DNA of 40,057 bases from an uncultured Lachnospiraceae bacterium (lineage in GTDB: Bacteria; Bacillota; Clostridia; Lachnospirales; Lachnospiraceae). The first letter of the stretch is position 1. The number at the start of each line of letters is the position of its first letter. The DNA is taken from assembly GCA_902778245.1 (NCBI GenBank), contig CACYXH010000032.1, forward strand, positions 1 to 40,057, written 5' to 3'. The position numbers and the translations under genes are program-made. The notes beneath the pieces are model-generated. The model was not told the origin of the DNA. It made no database searches and was given only the letters and a program-made list of their open reading frames with translations. Shown here piece by piece: positions 8,147 through 16,154 of the stretch.

Positions 8147-8428
8147 ATGAAAATAGCAGCGATGACCTTCCGGCTGCATGCCCCCTGGGTGCACAGTCTG
8201 AAGGAAAAGAGAATGACCGTGAAGAGCCTCATCGCAAAGCTTCAGAATAAATTCCATGTTTCTGCAGCGGAGATCGATGAGCAGGATACCCATCAAATCA
8301 TTGTGATCGGAGTAGCGGCAATCGTCCCGCACAATGCCATGGCGGACAGTCTTATGGAAGAAATCTCCCTGTTCGTGGAGGAAAACACGGAGGCAGAAAT
8401 CATAGATGAAGAACGCGAGATCCTATAA
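8147..8428 (+). CDS. DUF503 family protein
   Basis: A 93-residue protein of the DUF503 (YlxP-like) family: KIAAMTFRLHAPWVHSLKEKRMTVKSLIAKLQNKFHVSAAEIDEQDTHQIIVIGVAAI. YlxP-type proteins are small ferredoxin-fold proteins linked in Bacillota to ribosome or translation functions; the exact role is unsettled. ATG 8147 is used, with GTG 8144 as an alternative. It starts 6 bases after DUF434 and overlaps kptA by 23 bases. Confidence 0.88.
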   Translation: MKIAAMTFRLHAPWVHSLKEKRMTVKSLIAKLQNKFHVSAAEIDEQDTHQIIVIGVAAIVPHNAMADSLMEEISLFVEENTEAEIIDEEREIL

Positions 8429-8969
8429 GCGGATGAAAAACACAAGCAAGTTCATTTCGCTGATCCTTCGGCACAAACCAGAGGTGATAGGTATTTCCCT
8501 GGATGAACACGGATGGGCTGATGTGGAGGAACTGATTGCCGGCGTGAACCGGTCGGAAGGTCATTTCCTGGATATGGAAACACTGGAAGAAATTGTCCGC
8601 ATGGATGAGAAGCAGAGATACTCTTTCAATGAAGACCATACGCTGATTCGGGCGAATCAGGGACATTCGATCCCTGTGGATGTCGAGCTGGAAGAAAAGA
8701 CGCCGCCGGATGTTCTCTGGCATGGAACCGGCGAAAAATACGTATCTTCCATAGACATGCAGGGCTTGATTCCAAAGAGCCGTCTTTATGTCCATCTCTC
8801 ATCGGATGTTGAAACAGCAAAGAAGGTCGGGAGCCGGCACGGGAAGCCGGTTATTTACCAGATTGACTGCAGGAAAATGACGGAGGATGGCTTCCGCTTC
8901 TATCTTTCTGCAAATAAAGTCTGGTTGACGAAGGCGGTTCCTGCAGAGTATTTGAGCAAAAAGGGGTGA
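8406..8969 (+). CDS. kptA: RNA 2'-phosphotransferase Tpt1/KptA
   Basis: KptA transfers an internal RNA 2'-phosphate to NAD, forming ADP-ribose cyclic phosphate, the last step of plant and fungal-type tRNA splicing or RNA repair. The 187-residue protein shows the family series SKFISLILRHKPE, GWADVEELI, IRANQGHS, LWHGTG, GLIPKSRLYVHLSSD and ANKVWLT, including the conserved R-H-R arrangement. The start at 8406 gives the usual approximately 10 residues before SKF; ATG 8433 is an alternative. It overlaps DUF503 by 23 bases. RNA ligase RtcB lies 21 kb downstream, so two RNA-repair activities sit in one window. Confidence 0.92.
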   Translation: MKNARSYKRMKNTSKFISLILRHKPEVIGISLDEHGWADVEELIAGVNRSEGHFLDMETLEEIVRMDEKQRYSFNEDHTLIRANQGHSIPVDVELEEKTPPDVLWHGTGEKYVSSIDMQGLIPKSRLYVHLSSDVETAKKVGSRHGKPVIYQIDCRKMTEDGFRFYLSANKVWLTKAVPAEYLSKKG

Positions 8970-8976
8970 TTATCTG

Positions 8977-9426
8977 ATGAAAACGGCAATACTCTTCTAT
9001 TCCAAACACCACGGAAACACAAAGAAACTTCTTGATGCGATCGCGGCGGCAGATCCGGATGTGGATCTGGTTGATGTGACGACAGCCGGGAAGACGAACC
9101 TTTCAGGATATGACCGGATCGGGATTGCTTCCGGTATTTATTACAGCAGTTTTGCAAAGCAGGCAATCGCCTATGCAGCGGAGAACCTGCCGGAAGGAAA
9201 GCCGGTCTTCTTTATCTACACCCACGGCGCTCCGGCGGGTGGGTTCCTGAAGGGAATACGGGCTGTCACGGAAAGCAAGCGCAGTAAGGAACTGGGGGAA
9301 TACCGGTGCCAGGGCTTTGATACGTTTGGTCCGTTCAAGCTGGTAGGAGGTATAGCAAAAGGCCATCCGACAAAGTCAGAGGTCGACGGTGCCGTTAAGT
9401 TTTACCGGGAACTGCCGGATAAATGA
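8977..9426 (+). CDS. Flavodoxin family protein
   Basis: A 149-residue flavodoxin-like protein. The N-terminus KTAILFYSKHHGNTKKLLDAI is the FMN phosphate-binding loop, YDRIGIASGIYYSSF and VFFIYTHGAPAGGF are later isoalloxazine-contacting loops, and GRPT-like residues follow (KGHPTKSEVDGAVKFYREL). It should carry electrons via FMN to unidentified partners. It begins 7 bases after the kptA stop, with AAAGGGGTGAT as ribosome binding site, so it is in the same operon. Confidence 0.9.
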   Translation: MKTAILFYSKHHGNTKKLLDAIAAADPDVDLVDVTTAGKTNLSGYDRIGIASGIYYSSFAKQAIAYAAENLPEGKPVFFIYTHGAPAGGFLKGIRAVTESKRSKELGEYRCQGFDTFGPFKLVGGIAKGHPTKSEVDGAVKFYRELPDK

Positions 9427-9439
9427 GGAGATGGTTTCT

Positions 9440-9694
9440 ATGTTTAACGTGAATACGGTGATCGGGATCAATTCGGCCATGTCCCGACCCTCGGGAAACA
9501 GAAAGAAAGACCGGATGGATTACAGGAAAGAACTTCAGGAAATCATAAAAATGGTCGATGCTGCAAAGCTTCGCCTGGGCGACGTAAGCTGTGCGATGGA
9601 TGAGGACGATCTGGATACTGCTGCAGTAGACGAGGCTCTGGATGCTCTGGATGATGTGATTGATATTCTGGAAGATGTAACCGAGGAAGAATAA
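9440..9694 (+). CDS. Small acidic hypothetical protein
   Basis: An 84-residue protein, FNVNTVIGINSAMSRPSG at the start, then a helical part DYRKELQEIIKMVDAAKLRLG and a very acidic end with two similar turns (VDEALDALDDVIDILEDVTEEE). ATG 9440 is chosen because GAGGAG lies at 9425-9430. I do not recognise a family. The acidic helix suggests a partner protein, possibly for the flavodoxin just upstream; that is a guess from position only. Confidence 0.6.
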   Translation: MFNVNTVIGINSAMSRPSGNRKKDRMDYRKELQEIIKMVDAAKLRLGDVSCAMDEDDLDTAAVDEALDALDDVIDILEDVTEEE

Positions 9695-9707
9695 CGGAAA
9701 TACGAAT

Positions 9708-10178
9708 ATGAAGATCATGGTCAGTGCCTGTCTACTTCCGTGCGCGGTGCGCGAGGAGCTTGCGGACGCGGTGCGCGCGCGACACCTGGCGGGTGAAAAC
9801 TGCAAGTATAACGGCGGCAACAACAGGAATGAAAAAGTTCTCCGGTTGATGGAAGGAAATAAAGTGATTACCGTCTGTCCGGAGGAGATGGGCGGCCTGC
9901 CGACGCCGCGGGTTCCATCGGAGATTTGCAATGGAATTGTCACAGCAAAGGACGGCCGGATCGTAGATAAAGAATACCGCGCCGGCGCAGCGAAATGCCT
10001 GGAAATCGCCCGGAGTGAAAAACCGGATCTGATTGTGCTGCAGTCCAGAAGTCCGAGCTGCGGCGTGAAACAGCGGTATGACGGCTCATTTTCCGGAACC
10101 CTGGTCGATGGTGCCGGAGTGACCGCGCAGCTTTTGATGGAAAACGGATTTCCTGTGATTGATGTGGAGGATCTATAG
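9708..10178 (+). CDS. DUF523 protein with in-frame GC-rich insert
   Basis: The 156-residue protein belongs to DUF523: MKIMVSACLL, GENCKYNGGNNRNEKVL, VCPEEMGGLPTPRVPSEI, LQSRSPSCGVKQRYDGSFSGTLVDGAGVTAQLL. In the family CLLG and (E/V)NCKY(N/D)GGNN are contiguous. Here an extra 18 codons (9738-9791, reading PCAVREELADAVRARHLA) sit between CLL and GENCKY without breaking the frame. The insert is much more GC-rich than its surroundings and has a near copy at 23885-23918. The core cysteines (C8, the NCKY Cys and SCGVKQ) are kept, so the protein may still fold. Function unknown. Confidence 0.88.
   Translation: MKIMVSACLLPCAVREELADAVRARHLAGENCKYNGGNNRNEKVLRLMEGNKVITVCPEEMGGLPTPRVPSEICNGIVTAKDGRIVDKEYRAGAAKCLEIARSEKPDLIVLQSRSPSCGVKQRYDGSFSGTLVDGAGVTAQLLMENGFPVIDVEDL
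9738..9791 (+). repeat. GC-rich repeat inserted in DUF523, copy 1
   Basis: This 54-base in-frame insert contains CGTGCGCGGTGCGCGAG (9739-9755) and CGCGGTGCGCGCGC (9767-9780), both identical to 23885-23901 and 23905-23918. Only the middle differs (11 bases here, 3 there). The unit CGCGGTGCGCG occurs twice in each copy. It looks like a small dispersed element able to enter a coding frame, comparable in behaviour to Rickettsia palindromic elements. No homology to those is claimed. Confidence 0.65.
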
Positions 10179-10520
10179 TTGAACATACAGATATTCGGAA
10201 CAAAGAAAAGCTCAGATACCCGCAAAGCGGAGCGCTTCTTCAAAGAACGCGGCATTAAGTTCCAGTCGATCGATCTGAAGGAAAAGGGACTCAGCAAAGG
10301 GGAATTCAATTCGGTGATGCAGGCAGTCGGCGGAGTAGACGCCATGATCGATCCGGATTGCAAGGACAAAGACCTTCTGGCGCTTGTCACATACATTTCA
10401 TCTGATGAGCGGGCGGAAAAGGTGATGGAAAACCAGAGCGTGATCAAGCAGCCAATTGTCCGGAACGGACGCCAGGCGACGGTCGGATATGCGCTGGAAG
10501 TCTGGAAGGCGTGGCAGTAA
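10179..10520 (+). CDS. ArsC/Spx-like protein lacking catalytic Cys
   Basis: A 113-residue protein of the ArsC/Spx/YffB thioredoxin-fold family: IQIFGTKKSSDTRKAERFFKERGIKFQSIDLKEKGLSKGEF, LGGVDAMIDP-like loop, and IKQPIVRNGRQATVGYALEVWKAW. Related proteins have a Cys right after TKK; here that position is Ser (TKKSSDT), so classical arsenate reductase or thiol chemistry is not expected. It starts with TTG at 10179, immediately after the DUF523 stop. A regulatory or binding role is possible; the substrate is unknown. Confidence 0.85.
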   Translation: MNIQIFGTKKSSDTRKAERFFKERGIKFQSIDLKEKGLSKGEFNSVMQAVGGVDAMIDPDCKDKDLLALVTYISSDERAEKVMENQSVIKQPIVRNGRQATVGYALEVWKAWQ

Positions 10521-10586
10521 CATAACAACCGGGTTGGCAGCAATTTATGTTCGCCTTGTACAAGTATATGCAGAAATGAGGAGGAT

Positions 10587-11363
10587 ATGAAGCAGTACAT
10601 TGTTGACGCGTTTACAGATAAGCCTTTTTCCGGGAATCCTGCGGCAATCTGTGTGATGGACGAGTGGCCGTCAGAAGATTTCATGATGAAGATGGCGATG
10701 GAGAACAATCTGTCGGAAACAGCATTTATCGTAAAAGAGCCGCAGGGATACCATCTGCGCTGGTTTACACCCGGCGGAGAGATTGAACTCTGCGGTCATG
10801 CAACCCTTGCTTCGTCTTTTGTGATCCTGAACTATTATGAACCGGAGAGCACGATCGTACAGTTTTCAACTTTGAGTGGGCGTCTGACTGTAAAGCGGAA
10901 AGGCTTGCTCTATGAGATGGACTTTCCAATCTACAAACGGAAGGAGATCCCTGTTACGGGTGATATGGAGGAAGCATTTGGATTCAGGCCTTTGAAGGCA
11001 TTGCTTGGCATGGATCTGATCTGTGTTTTTGATGAAGAGCAGGTGCGGTCCATGACTCCCGATCAGACGAAGCTGCGGTCTCTTCCCGGAAGGCTTTATA
11101 ATGCCACAGCCAGAGGCAAAGATACCGACTGCGTGTCCCGCAGTTTTGCACCGTCCTTTGGTGTCCCGGAGGATCCTGTCTGCGGATCGGCACACTGCCA
11201 GATTGCGCCGTACTGGTCTGAGCTTCTTGGAAAAAAGGAGATCACAGCTTACCAGGCCTCAAGGCGAGGCGGTTATCTTCACTGCAGAATGAAAGAAAAC
11301 CAAAGGATCGCGATCAGCGGGGAGGCTGCTTTAGTGGCGATATCCGAGATTATTGCGGAGTGA
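10587..11363 (+). CDS. PhzF-family isomerase/epimerase
   Basis: A 258-residue protein of the PhzF/YddE family of cofactor-free isomerases related to diaminopimelate epimerase. Family features are YIVDAFTDKPFSGNPAAIC at the start, the catalytic Glu in NNLSETAF (E44), TPGGEIELCGHATLASS and the second-half signature DCVSRSFAPSFGVPEDPVCGSAHCQIAPYW. GAGGAGG precedes ATG 10587. The substrate cannot be deduced. It is followed after 3 bases by the LSM-GNAT gene. Confidence 0.92.
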   Translation: MKQYIVDAFTDKPFSGNPAAICVMDEWPSEDFMMKMAMENNLSETAFIVKEPQGYHLRWFTPGGEIELCGHATLASSFVILNYYEPESTIVQFSTLSGRLTVKRKGLLYEMDFPIYKRKEIPVTGDMEEAFGFRPLKALLGMDLICVFDEEQVRSMTPDQTKLRSLPGRLYNATARGKDTDCVSRSFAPSFGVPEDPVCGSAHCQIAPYWSELLGKKEITAYQASRRGGYLHCRMKENQRIAISGEAALVAISEIIAE

Positions 11364-11366
11364 GTT

Positions 11367-12077
11367 ATGGATTTGTCAAAATACGATGGGAAGCATGTTC
11401 GCATAACGGATAAATGGGGAGAAACCTTCACGGGCATGGCCGAGTATGGGAACTATGATTTTCTGGAATGTGAATATGGCGGTGAGGAAGACGGCATTTT
11501 CATTGAAGACTGCCTGATCTATAATTCTCAGATCGTTTTCATAGAGGAGATCGAGGTACATGGTACGGTCGAATTATGGACCGAACAGCTGACCTTGCGC
11601 AGGTATCGCCCGGAAGATGCTGAGCCTCTGTACCGTCGTCTGGGGACAGATCCGGCAATGTATCAGTATTCCGGATGGAATCCATATGCTACTCTTGAAA
11701 TGGCGCAGGAAACCGTGCGCAGATTTATCGACAGCTATGATGACGAGTATGTCTATTCGTGGATCATGGATACTGATGACCTTATCGTCGGCACGATCGG
11801 AGCCTATGCTTATAAGGACGATCATATCGAAGTTGGCTTCAGCGTTGTACCAGGTTGGCAGGGACGTGGTCTTGCTACCGAGGCACTGAAGAAAGTGTTG
11901 GAGTATCTGACGGAGAACGAAGGTATCCCATGTGTGACCGCCTGGTGCGCCGCGGATAATATCGGATCGAAGCGGGTTCTTGAAAAAGCGGGGATGAAGC
12001 TGGTCCGAACAGAGAAGGAAGGCCTTGCGGTCGAAGACAGGGTGTATGACAAGCTGATCTACGAATACAGGAGCTGA
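11367..12077 (+). CDS. LSM-like domain fused to GNAT acetyltransferase
   Basis: Residues 1-62 (DLSKYDGKHVRITDKWGETFTGMAEYGNYDFLECEYGGEEDGIFIEDCLIYNSQIVFIEEIE) fit an LSM/Sm-like beta-barrel: G-K-V-I, a gap, then G-x-x-x-x-Y and a C-terminal I-x-I pair. Residues 70-236 are a GNAT domain: LTLRRYRPEDAEPLYRRLG, acetyl-CoA loop VVPGWQGRGLATEALKKVLEYL, and IGSKRVLEKAGMKLV. Such domain pairs could direct an acetyltransferase to RNA or a ribonucleoprotein, but the target is unknown. It follows phzF by 3 bases. Confidence 0.85.
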   Translation: MDLSKYDGKHVRITDKWGETFTGMAEYGNYDFLECEYGGEEDGIFIEDCLIYNSQIVFIEEIEVHGTVELWTEQLTLRRYRPEDAEPLYRRLGTDPAMYQYSGWNPYATLEMAQETVRRFIDSYDDEYVYSWIMDTDDLIVGTIGAYAYKDDHIEVGFSVVPGWQGRGLATEALKKVLEYLTENEGIPCVTAWCAADNIGSKRVLEKAGMKLVRTEKEGLAVEDRVYDKLIYEYRS

Positions 12078-12121
12078 AAGGAAGCGATATTTCTACCGGA
12101 GAGATGAGGTGACAGAGAATC

Positions 12122-14887
12122 ATGGAACATTTGCGGTGTGTCGTCGAGCGCATTACCTATCAGAACGCGGAAAATGGGTACTCTGTCATCAAATGCCGGG
12201 CAAAAGGGTACCAGGATCTGGTAACAGTGGTCGGCTCTATGCCGGATGTGCATGTAGGGAGCGTCCTGTTTCTTGGCGGCAGCTGGCGCATTGACGCAAA
12301 GTACGGCCGGCAGTTTTCCATGGAGACATTTGAGGAGACGCTGCCGGCGACAGTATTTGGCATCGAGAAGTATCTTGGCAGCGGCCTGGTCAAAGGCGTG
12401 GGCCCGAAGTTCGCCGGACGGATTGTGAAGCAGTTCGGCGCGGATACGTTGAATGTGATCGAGGAGGATCCGGACCGGCTGCTGGAGGTCACAGGCATTG
12501 GTAAAGTCCGCGTGGAGCGGATAAAGAAAAGCTGGCAGGAACAAAAAGAAATCAAGAACATCATGCTCTTTCTGCAGAGCCACGATGTTTCTACCAGTCA
12601 TGCGACCAAGATCTATAAAACCTACGGAAATGACAGTATCAAGGTGGTGCAGGAAAACCCGTACCGCCTTGCAGATGATATCTGGGGCATCGGCTTCCGA
12701 ACAGCAGACACGATCGCGGAAAAGATGGGTTTTGATCATGAGAAATATGTTCGCCTCCGCAGCGGCATTCTCTATACCCTGAATAAGCTTTCGGAAGAAG
12801 GCCATTGTTATGCCACGCGGGATATGTTGTTAAAGACGGGTGAGGAACTGCTTTCTGTGGAAGAAAATGTGCTGTCCATGACTCTGGATGAGATGATCCG
12901 GGCGGAGGATGTGATAACAGAGCATATCCCTCTTCCGGAGAATGCGGAGGAAAGTGCAGTCCCGGAGAAGGCGATCTATCTCCCGGCGTTCTATTTTTCT
13001 GAGATGGGAACGGCAAAGCGCCTGGCTGCAATCTTTGCAAATACAGAAGGGATCCGCGTGGATACCAGAGGGCTGTCTGAACGGATCAGCCGCCGGACCG
13101 GCATGCAGTATGATGAGATCCAGATGCAGGCGATCCTGACGGCAGTTCAGAGTAAGGTTCTGGTTCTTACCGGCGGGCCTGGAACAGGGAAGACAACCAC
13201 CACGCTTGGTATTATTACGGCTTTCCGCGAAGCAGGCGCGAAGATTCTGCTGGCGGCACCAACAGGGCGGGCATCGAAACGGTTATCTGAAGCAACAGGA
13301 ATGGAGGCAAAGACCATTCACCGTCTTCTGGAGGTAAAGCCTCCTGAAGGATATCAGAGAAACGAAGAAAACCCATTGGAGGGCGATGTACTGATCGTGG
13401 ATGAGTGTTCCATGATCGACATCATGCTCATGTACAACCTTCTGAAAGCCATCCCGGATCAGATGACATTGATTTTGGTTGGAGATATAGACCAGCTGCC
13501 GAGTGTCGGCGCGGGAAATGTCCTCAGGGATATCATTGATTCAGGCTGTTTTCCTGTAGTGCGGCTGACCAGAATATTCCGGCAGGCGCAGACCAGCCGG
13601 ATCATTATGAACGCTCACCGGATCAATGCCGGGAAGATGCCGGATATCAGCAACGGTCGGGAGAGCGATTTCTTCTTCATGGATATGGAAAGCCAGGCAC
13701 GGAAAAAAGGGTTGAATGCTGATGACAGCGGCGTTGTTGCAGAGGAAGCAGCACGGACCATCACAGAGCTTGTGACCACCAAACTCGCTCACTATTATCG
13801 GACTCCACCCTCGGAGATCCAGGTGCTGACGCCTATGCAAAGAGGTGTTGTCGGGGCTGCCAACCTGAATCAGGCGCTGCAGCAGGCGTTGAATTCCGGG
13901 GATACAGGTCTACGCCGCGGCGGATATCTTTTTAAAGCCCGGGATAAGGTCATGCAGATCCGGAACAATTATGATAAAGAAGTCTTCAATGGAGACATCG
14001 GCGTCATAGAATCCGTAGATTTGGAAGAACGGGAACTGACAGTTCGTTTCGATGACAGATCTGTAACCTATGATGTGACCGAACTGGATGAGCTGGTGCT
14101 GGCCTATGCAACTACCATCCATAAATCCCAGGGGTCGGAATATCCCATTGTTGTGATTCCGGTCCTGATGAACCATTTCGTGATGCTGCAGCGCAATCTG
14201 ATTTATACCGGCATTACCAGGGCAAAGAAGATCCTGGTTCTGGTGGGAACGAAAAAGGCGCTCGGATATGCTGTACGAAATGTAACGGTAAGTAAACGAA
14301 ATACCATGCTGAGAGAGCGGCTGCAGCGTATGCAGAATAAACAGGTACAGGTGATGCCGTTTCATCAGGGTATAAAACCAGGTATTCTGGCAGAATCAGG
14401 TAATTATAAGAATGTACGTCCGGTACCGGCCGGGATGGTCGAAGAGAAGAAAATACAGTATAACGCAGGTGAGCAGGAACAGTCACAGCTATCGCCATCA
14501 GAGAAGATCTCCCATGAGGAATGGTTGAAGATCGATCTCTCCCTCCGTCTTGCCGGCTCCAATTTCAGAAGTCGGTTTCAACTGAAGGAAGCGGATAAGG
14601 CATATATTCAGGAAAAGGGAATAGAGAAAATCCGAATCCATGCAGCGCAGATCATCCGCCAGCGGCTGGCAGACGCACAGCCAAAGAATGACGGCAAACA
14701 AACGCCCATGCGCGGGGCACCGAAAGGACATCCTGTTTTTATAGGTCAGCATGCGACAGGGACATGCTGCAGGGGCTGCCTGGAGAAATGGCACGGAATC
14801 CCGAAAGGAAGGCCGCTGTCAGAGGAAGAGCAGCAACGAATAGTGGATGTGCTGATGCAATGGATCCGGCGGCAGATGAAAGGATAA
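12122..14887 (+). CDS. recD2: RecD2-type helicase fused to DUF4186
   Basis: A 921-residue protein, about 130-180 residues longer than ordinary RecD2. Residues 1-80 form the N-terminal OB-like domain; helix-hairpin-helix repeats follow (GVGPKFAGRIVKQFG, EVTGIGKVRVERI). The SF1 helicase core has Walker A GGPGTGKTTTT near 350, DECSMID near 426 and the UvrD-like end YATTIHKSQGSEYP near 665. Residues 794-921 match DUF4186: LRLAGSNFRSRFQL, IRIHAAQIIRQRLADAQPKNDGKQTPMRG, HPVFIGQHATGTCCRGCLEKWHGIPKG. RecD2 acts 5' to 3' on DNA in recombination and replication stress. DUF4186 has no known role. Confidence 0.9.
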   Translation: MEHLRCVVERITYQNAENGYSVIKCRAKGYQDLVTVVGSMPDVHVGSVLFLGGSWRIDAKYGRQFSMETFEETLPATVFGIEKYLGSGLVKGVGPKFAGRIVKQFGADTLNVIEEDPDRLLEVTGIGKVRVERIKKSWQEQKEIKNIMLFLQSHDVSTSHATKIYKTYGNDSIKVVQENPYRLADDIWGIGFRTADTIAEKMGFDHEKYVRLRSGILYTLNKLSEEGHCYATRDMLLKTGEELLSVEENVLSMTLDEMIRAEDVITEHIPLPENAEESAVPEKAIYLPAFYFSEMGTAKRLAAIFANTEGIRVDTRGLSERISRRTGMQYDEIQMQAILTAVQSKVLVLTGGPGTGKTTTTLGIITAFREAGAKILLAAPTGRASKRLSEATGMEAKTIHRLLEVKPPEGYQRNEENPLEGDVLIVDECSMIDIMLMYNLLKAIPDQMTLILVGDIDQLPSVGAGNVLRDIIDSGCFPVVRLTRIFRQAQTSRIIMNAHRINAGKMPDISNGRESDFFFMDMESQARKKGLNADDSGVVAEEAARTITELVTTKLAHYYRTPPSEIQVLTPMQRGVVGAANLNQALQQALNSGDTGLRRGGYLFKARDKVMQIRNNYDKEVFNGDIGVIESVDLEERELTVRFDDRSVTYDVTELDELVLAYATTIHKSQGSEYPIVVIPVLMNHFVMLQRNLIYTGITRAKKILVLVGTKKALGYAVRNVTVSKRNTMLRERLQRMQNKQVQVMPFHQGIKPGILAESGNYKNVRPVPAGMVEEKKIQYNAGEQEQSQLSPSEKISHEEWLKIDLSLRLAGSNFRSRFQLKEADKAYIQEKGIEKIRIHAAQIIRQRLADAQPKNDGKQTPMRGAPKGHPVFIGQHATGTCCRGCLEKWHGIPKGRPLSEEEQQRIVDVLMQWIRRQMKG

Positions 14888-14936
14888 AATTCTCATTACT
14901 ATATAGTCACATTCCCATGAAGGAGATCAGGCGGTC

Positions 14937-15188
14937 ATGATGTTCAAACACACAAACAGGCAAGGTTTCCTGCTCGGCTTCATCGATTTCTTTACAGCAG
15001 GTTTATTCTTTCTGGTGTATATGCGTCTTGGCCTGCAGGATGAACTGGAGACGATCCTCGGCCATAAAGTGATGCCTTACTGGAAAGCATACCTGCTCGG
15101 GATCCCGACGCTGTTCATTTACACTCTTGTCTGGATGGCGAGGATTTCAGAGGAATTAAAAGAGAAACCACGGATAATTCTGAAATAA
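14937..15188 (+). CDS. Small two-TM membrane protein
   Basis: An 83-residue protein with membrane segments at about residues 9-28 (FLLGFIDFFTAGLFFLVYM) and 49-67 (YLLGIPTLFIYTLVWMARI), and a basic C-terminus. The loop with LGHKVMPYWKAYLLG resembles DUF4234-like small membrane proteins of Bacillota. AAGGAGAT at 14920-14927 is well placed for ATG 14937 or 14940. No function can be assigned. It lies between the helicase and an exonuclease pair. Confidence 0.65.
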   Translation: MMFKHTNRQGFLLGFIDFFTAGLFFLVYMRLGLQDELETILGHKVMPYWKAYLLGIPTLFIYTLVWMARISEELKEKPRIILK

Positions 15189-15231
15189 CACAAGAACAAG
15201 AAGACATAGCGGCAGCCATGGGAGGATATGC

Positions 15232-15534
15232 ATGTTTTCAGATCAGAGGCTATGGTCACGAACCAGAGATGAACTCGTCCAGGCTGTGGAAAGCCTTGGG
15301 TTTCAGGCTGAACTGGGAGAAGCGATTGCAAAGCACCTTGGCAGTCCGAAAGCAATGGAGAGGATGATCTCCTATCTTCGTTACGTCAAACCGAGAAGTG
15401 AAGAACTTGTAGTGGACGAAATGTTGGCGATCCGCAGTGAGATCGATGCCTGGCGTGAGAAAAAGGCCAGTGAGGAAGCAAACGCCAAGTATAACGAAAT
15501 GCTTTATTACGGATTGGGAGATCCGGATGAATGA
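15232..15534 (+). CDS. Conserved hypothetical, coupled to exonuclease
   Basis: A 100-residue helical protein: LWSRTRDELVQAVESLGFQAELGEAIAKHLGSPKAMERMISYLRYVKPRSEELVVDEMLAIRSEIDAWREKKASEEANAKYNEMLY. I recall no named family. The last codon overlaps the next gene (ATGA at 15531-15534), so it is translationally coupled to a DEDDh exonuclease and may be its partner. GGGAGGATATGC precedes ATG 15232. Confidence 0.65.
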   Translation: MFSDQRLWSRTRDELVQAVESLGFQAELGEAIAKHLGSPKAMERMISYLRYVKPRSEELVVDEMLAIRSEIDAWREKKASEEANAKYNEMLYYGLGDPDE

Positions 15535-16154
15535 TGATGGATTTGAGGACGATTGAGACAATACGATATGGTACTGCATCAGCTGTCAGGATTAACTTGA
15601 GCCCGAATACAATCGCAGAACTGTCAGAACGCTATATTGCATTTGATACGGAGACCAATGGCCTGGATCCCGAGAAAGATAGAATCGTAGAGATTGGCGC
15701 TGTTATTTTTGAAAATGGTGCGCCGACATCTTCTTTTCAGAGCTATGTAAATCCGGGGATCAGTATTCCGCCGGAAGTGTCTGCGTTGAATCACATCACG
15801 AATGAGATGCTGCGGGCGGCACCGTCAGAGAAAGATATCTATCCGGAACTGCTTGGATTTCTGGGTGATGCGGCTGCCGGCAAGACTGTAATCTGTGGTC
15901 ATGTGGCAGCATTTGACCTGAGTTTTCTGTGCAAGACATTGGATCGGCTGGGAATGCCGGCGAGCTTTCGGTTTGTGGACACAAGACAGCTGGTTACAGA
16001 GATCCCGGAATTGGAGCACCACAGCCTGGCAGCAGCTGCTGAGTATTTCGGAATTCCGCATGAAAATGCGCACCACGCCAAAGAAGATGCGCTGACCAGC
16101 GGCCGGATCCTCAGCAGGATGCCGGAGAGATACAGGGAGCAGAGGGATTTATGA
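15531..16154 (+). CDS. DnaQ-like 3'-5' exonuclease (DEDDh)
   Basis: A 207-residue exonuclease of the DnaQ/PolC epsilon type. Catalytic motifs: Exo I FDTETNGLDPEKDRIVEIGAV (D39, E41), the conserved SALNHITNEML segment, Exo II GHVAAFDLSFL, and Exo III AHHAKEDALTSG with the His and Asp of DEDDh. It should degrade single-stranded DNA 3' ends or proofread. The start region has three ATGs in a row (15531-15539). Both ends overlap neighbours by 4 bases (ATGA), typical of a tight operon. Confidence 0.92.
   Translation: MMMDLRTIETIRYGTASAVRINLSPNTIAELSERYIAFDTETNGLDPEKDRIVEIGAVIFENGAPTSSFQSYVNPGISIPPEVSALNHITNEMLRAAPSEKDIYPELLGFLGDAAAGKTVICGHVAAFDLSFLCKTLDRLGMPASFRFVDTRQLVTEIPELEHHSLAAAAEYFGIPHENAHHAKEDALTSGRILSRMPERYREQRDL

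Noticed and set aside
9395..10708. Long open frame on the minus strand, 437 codons
   Set aside because: It lies antisense to the DUF523, ArsC-like and neighbouring genes, all recognised families, and its own protein is low complexity and rich in Ser and Arg.
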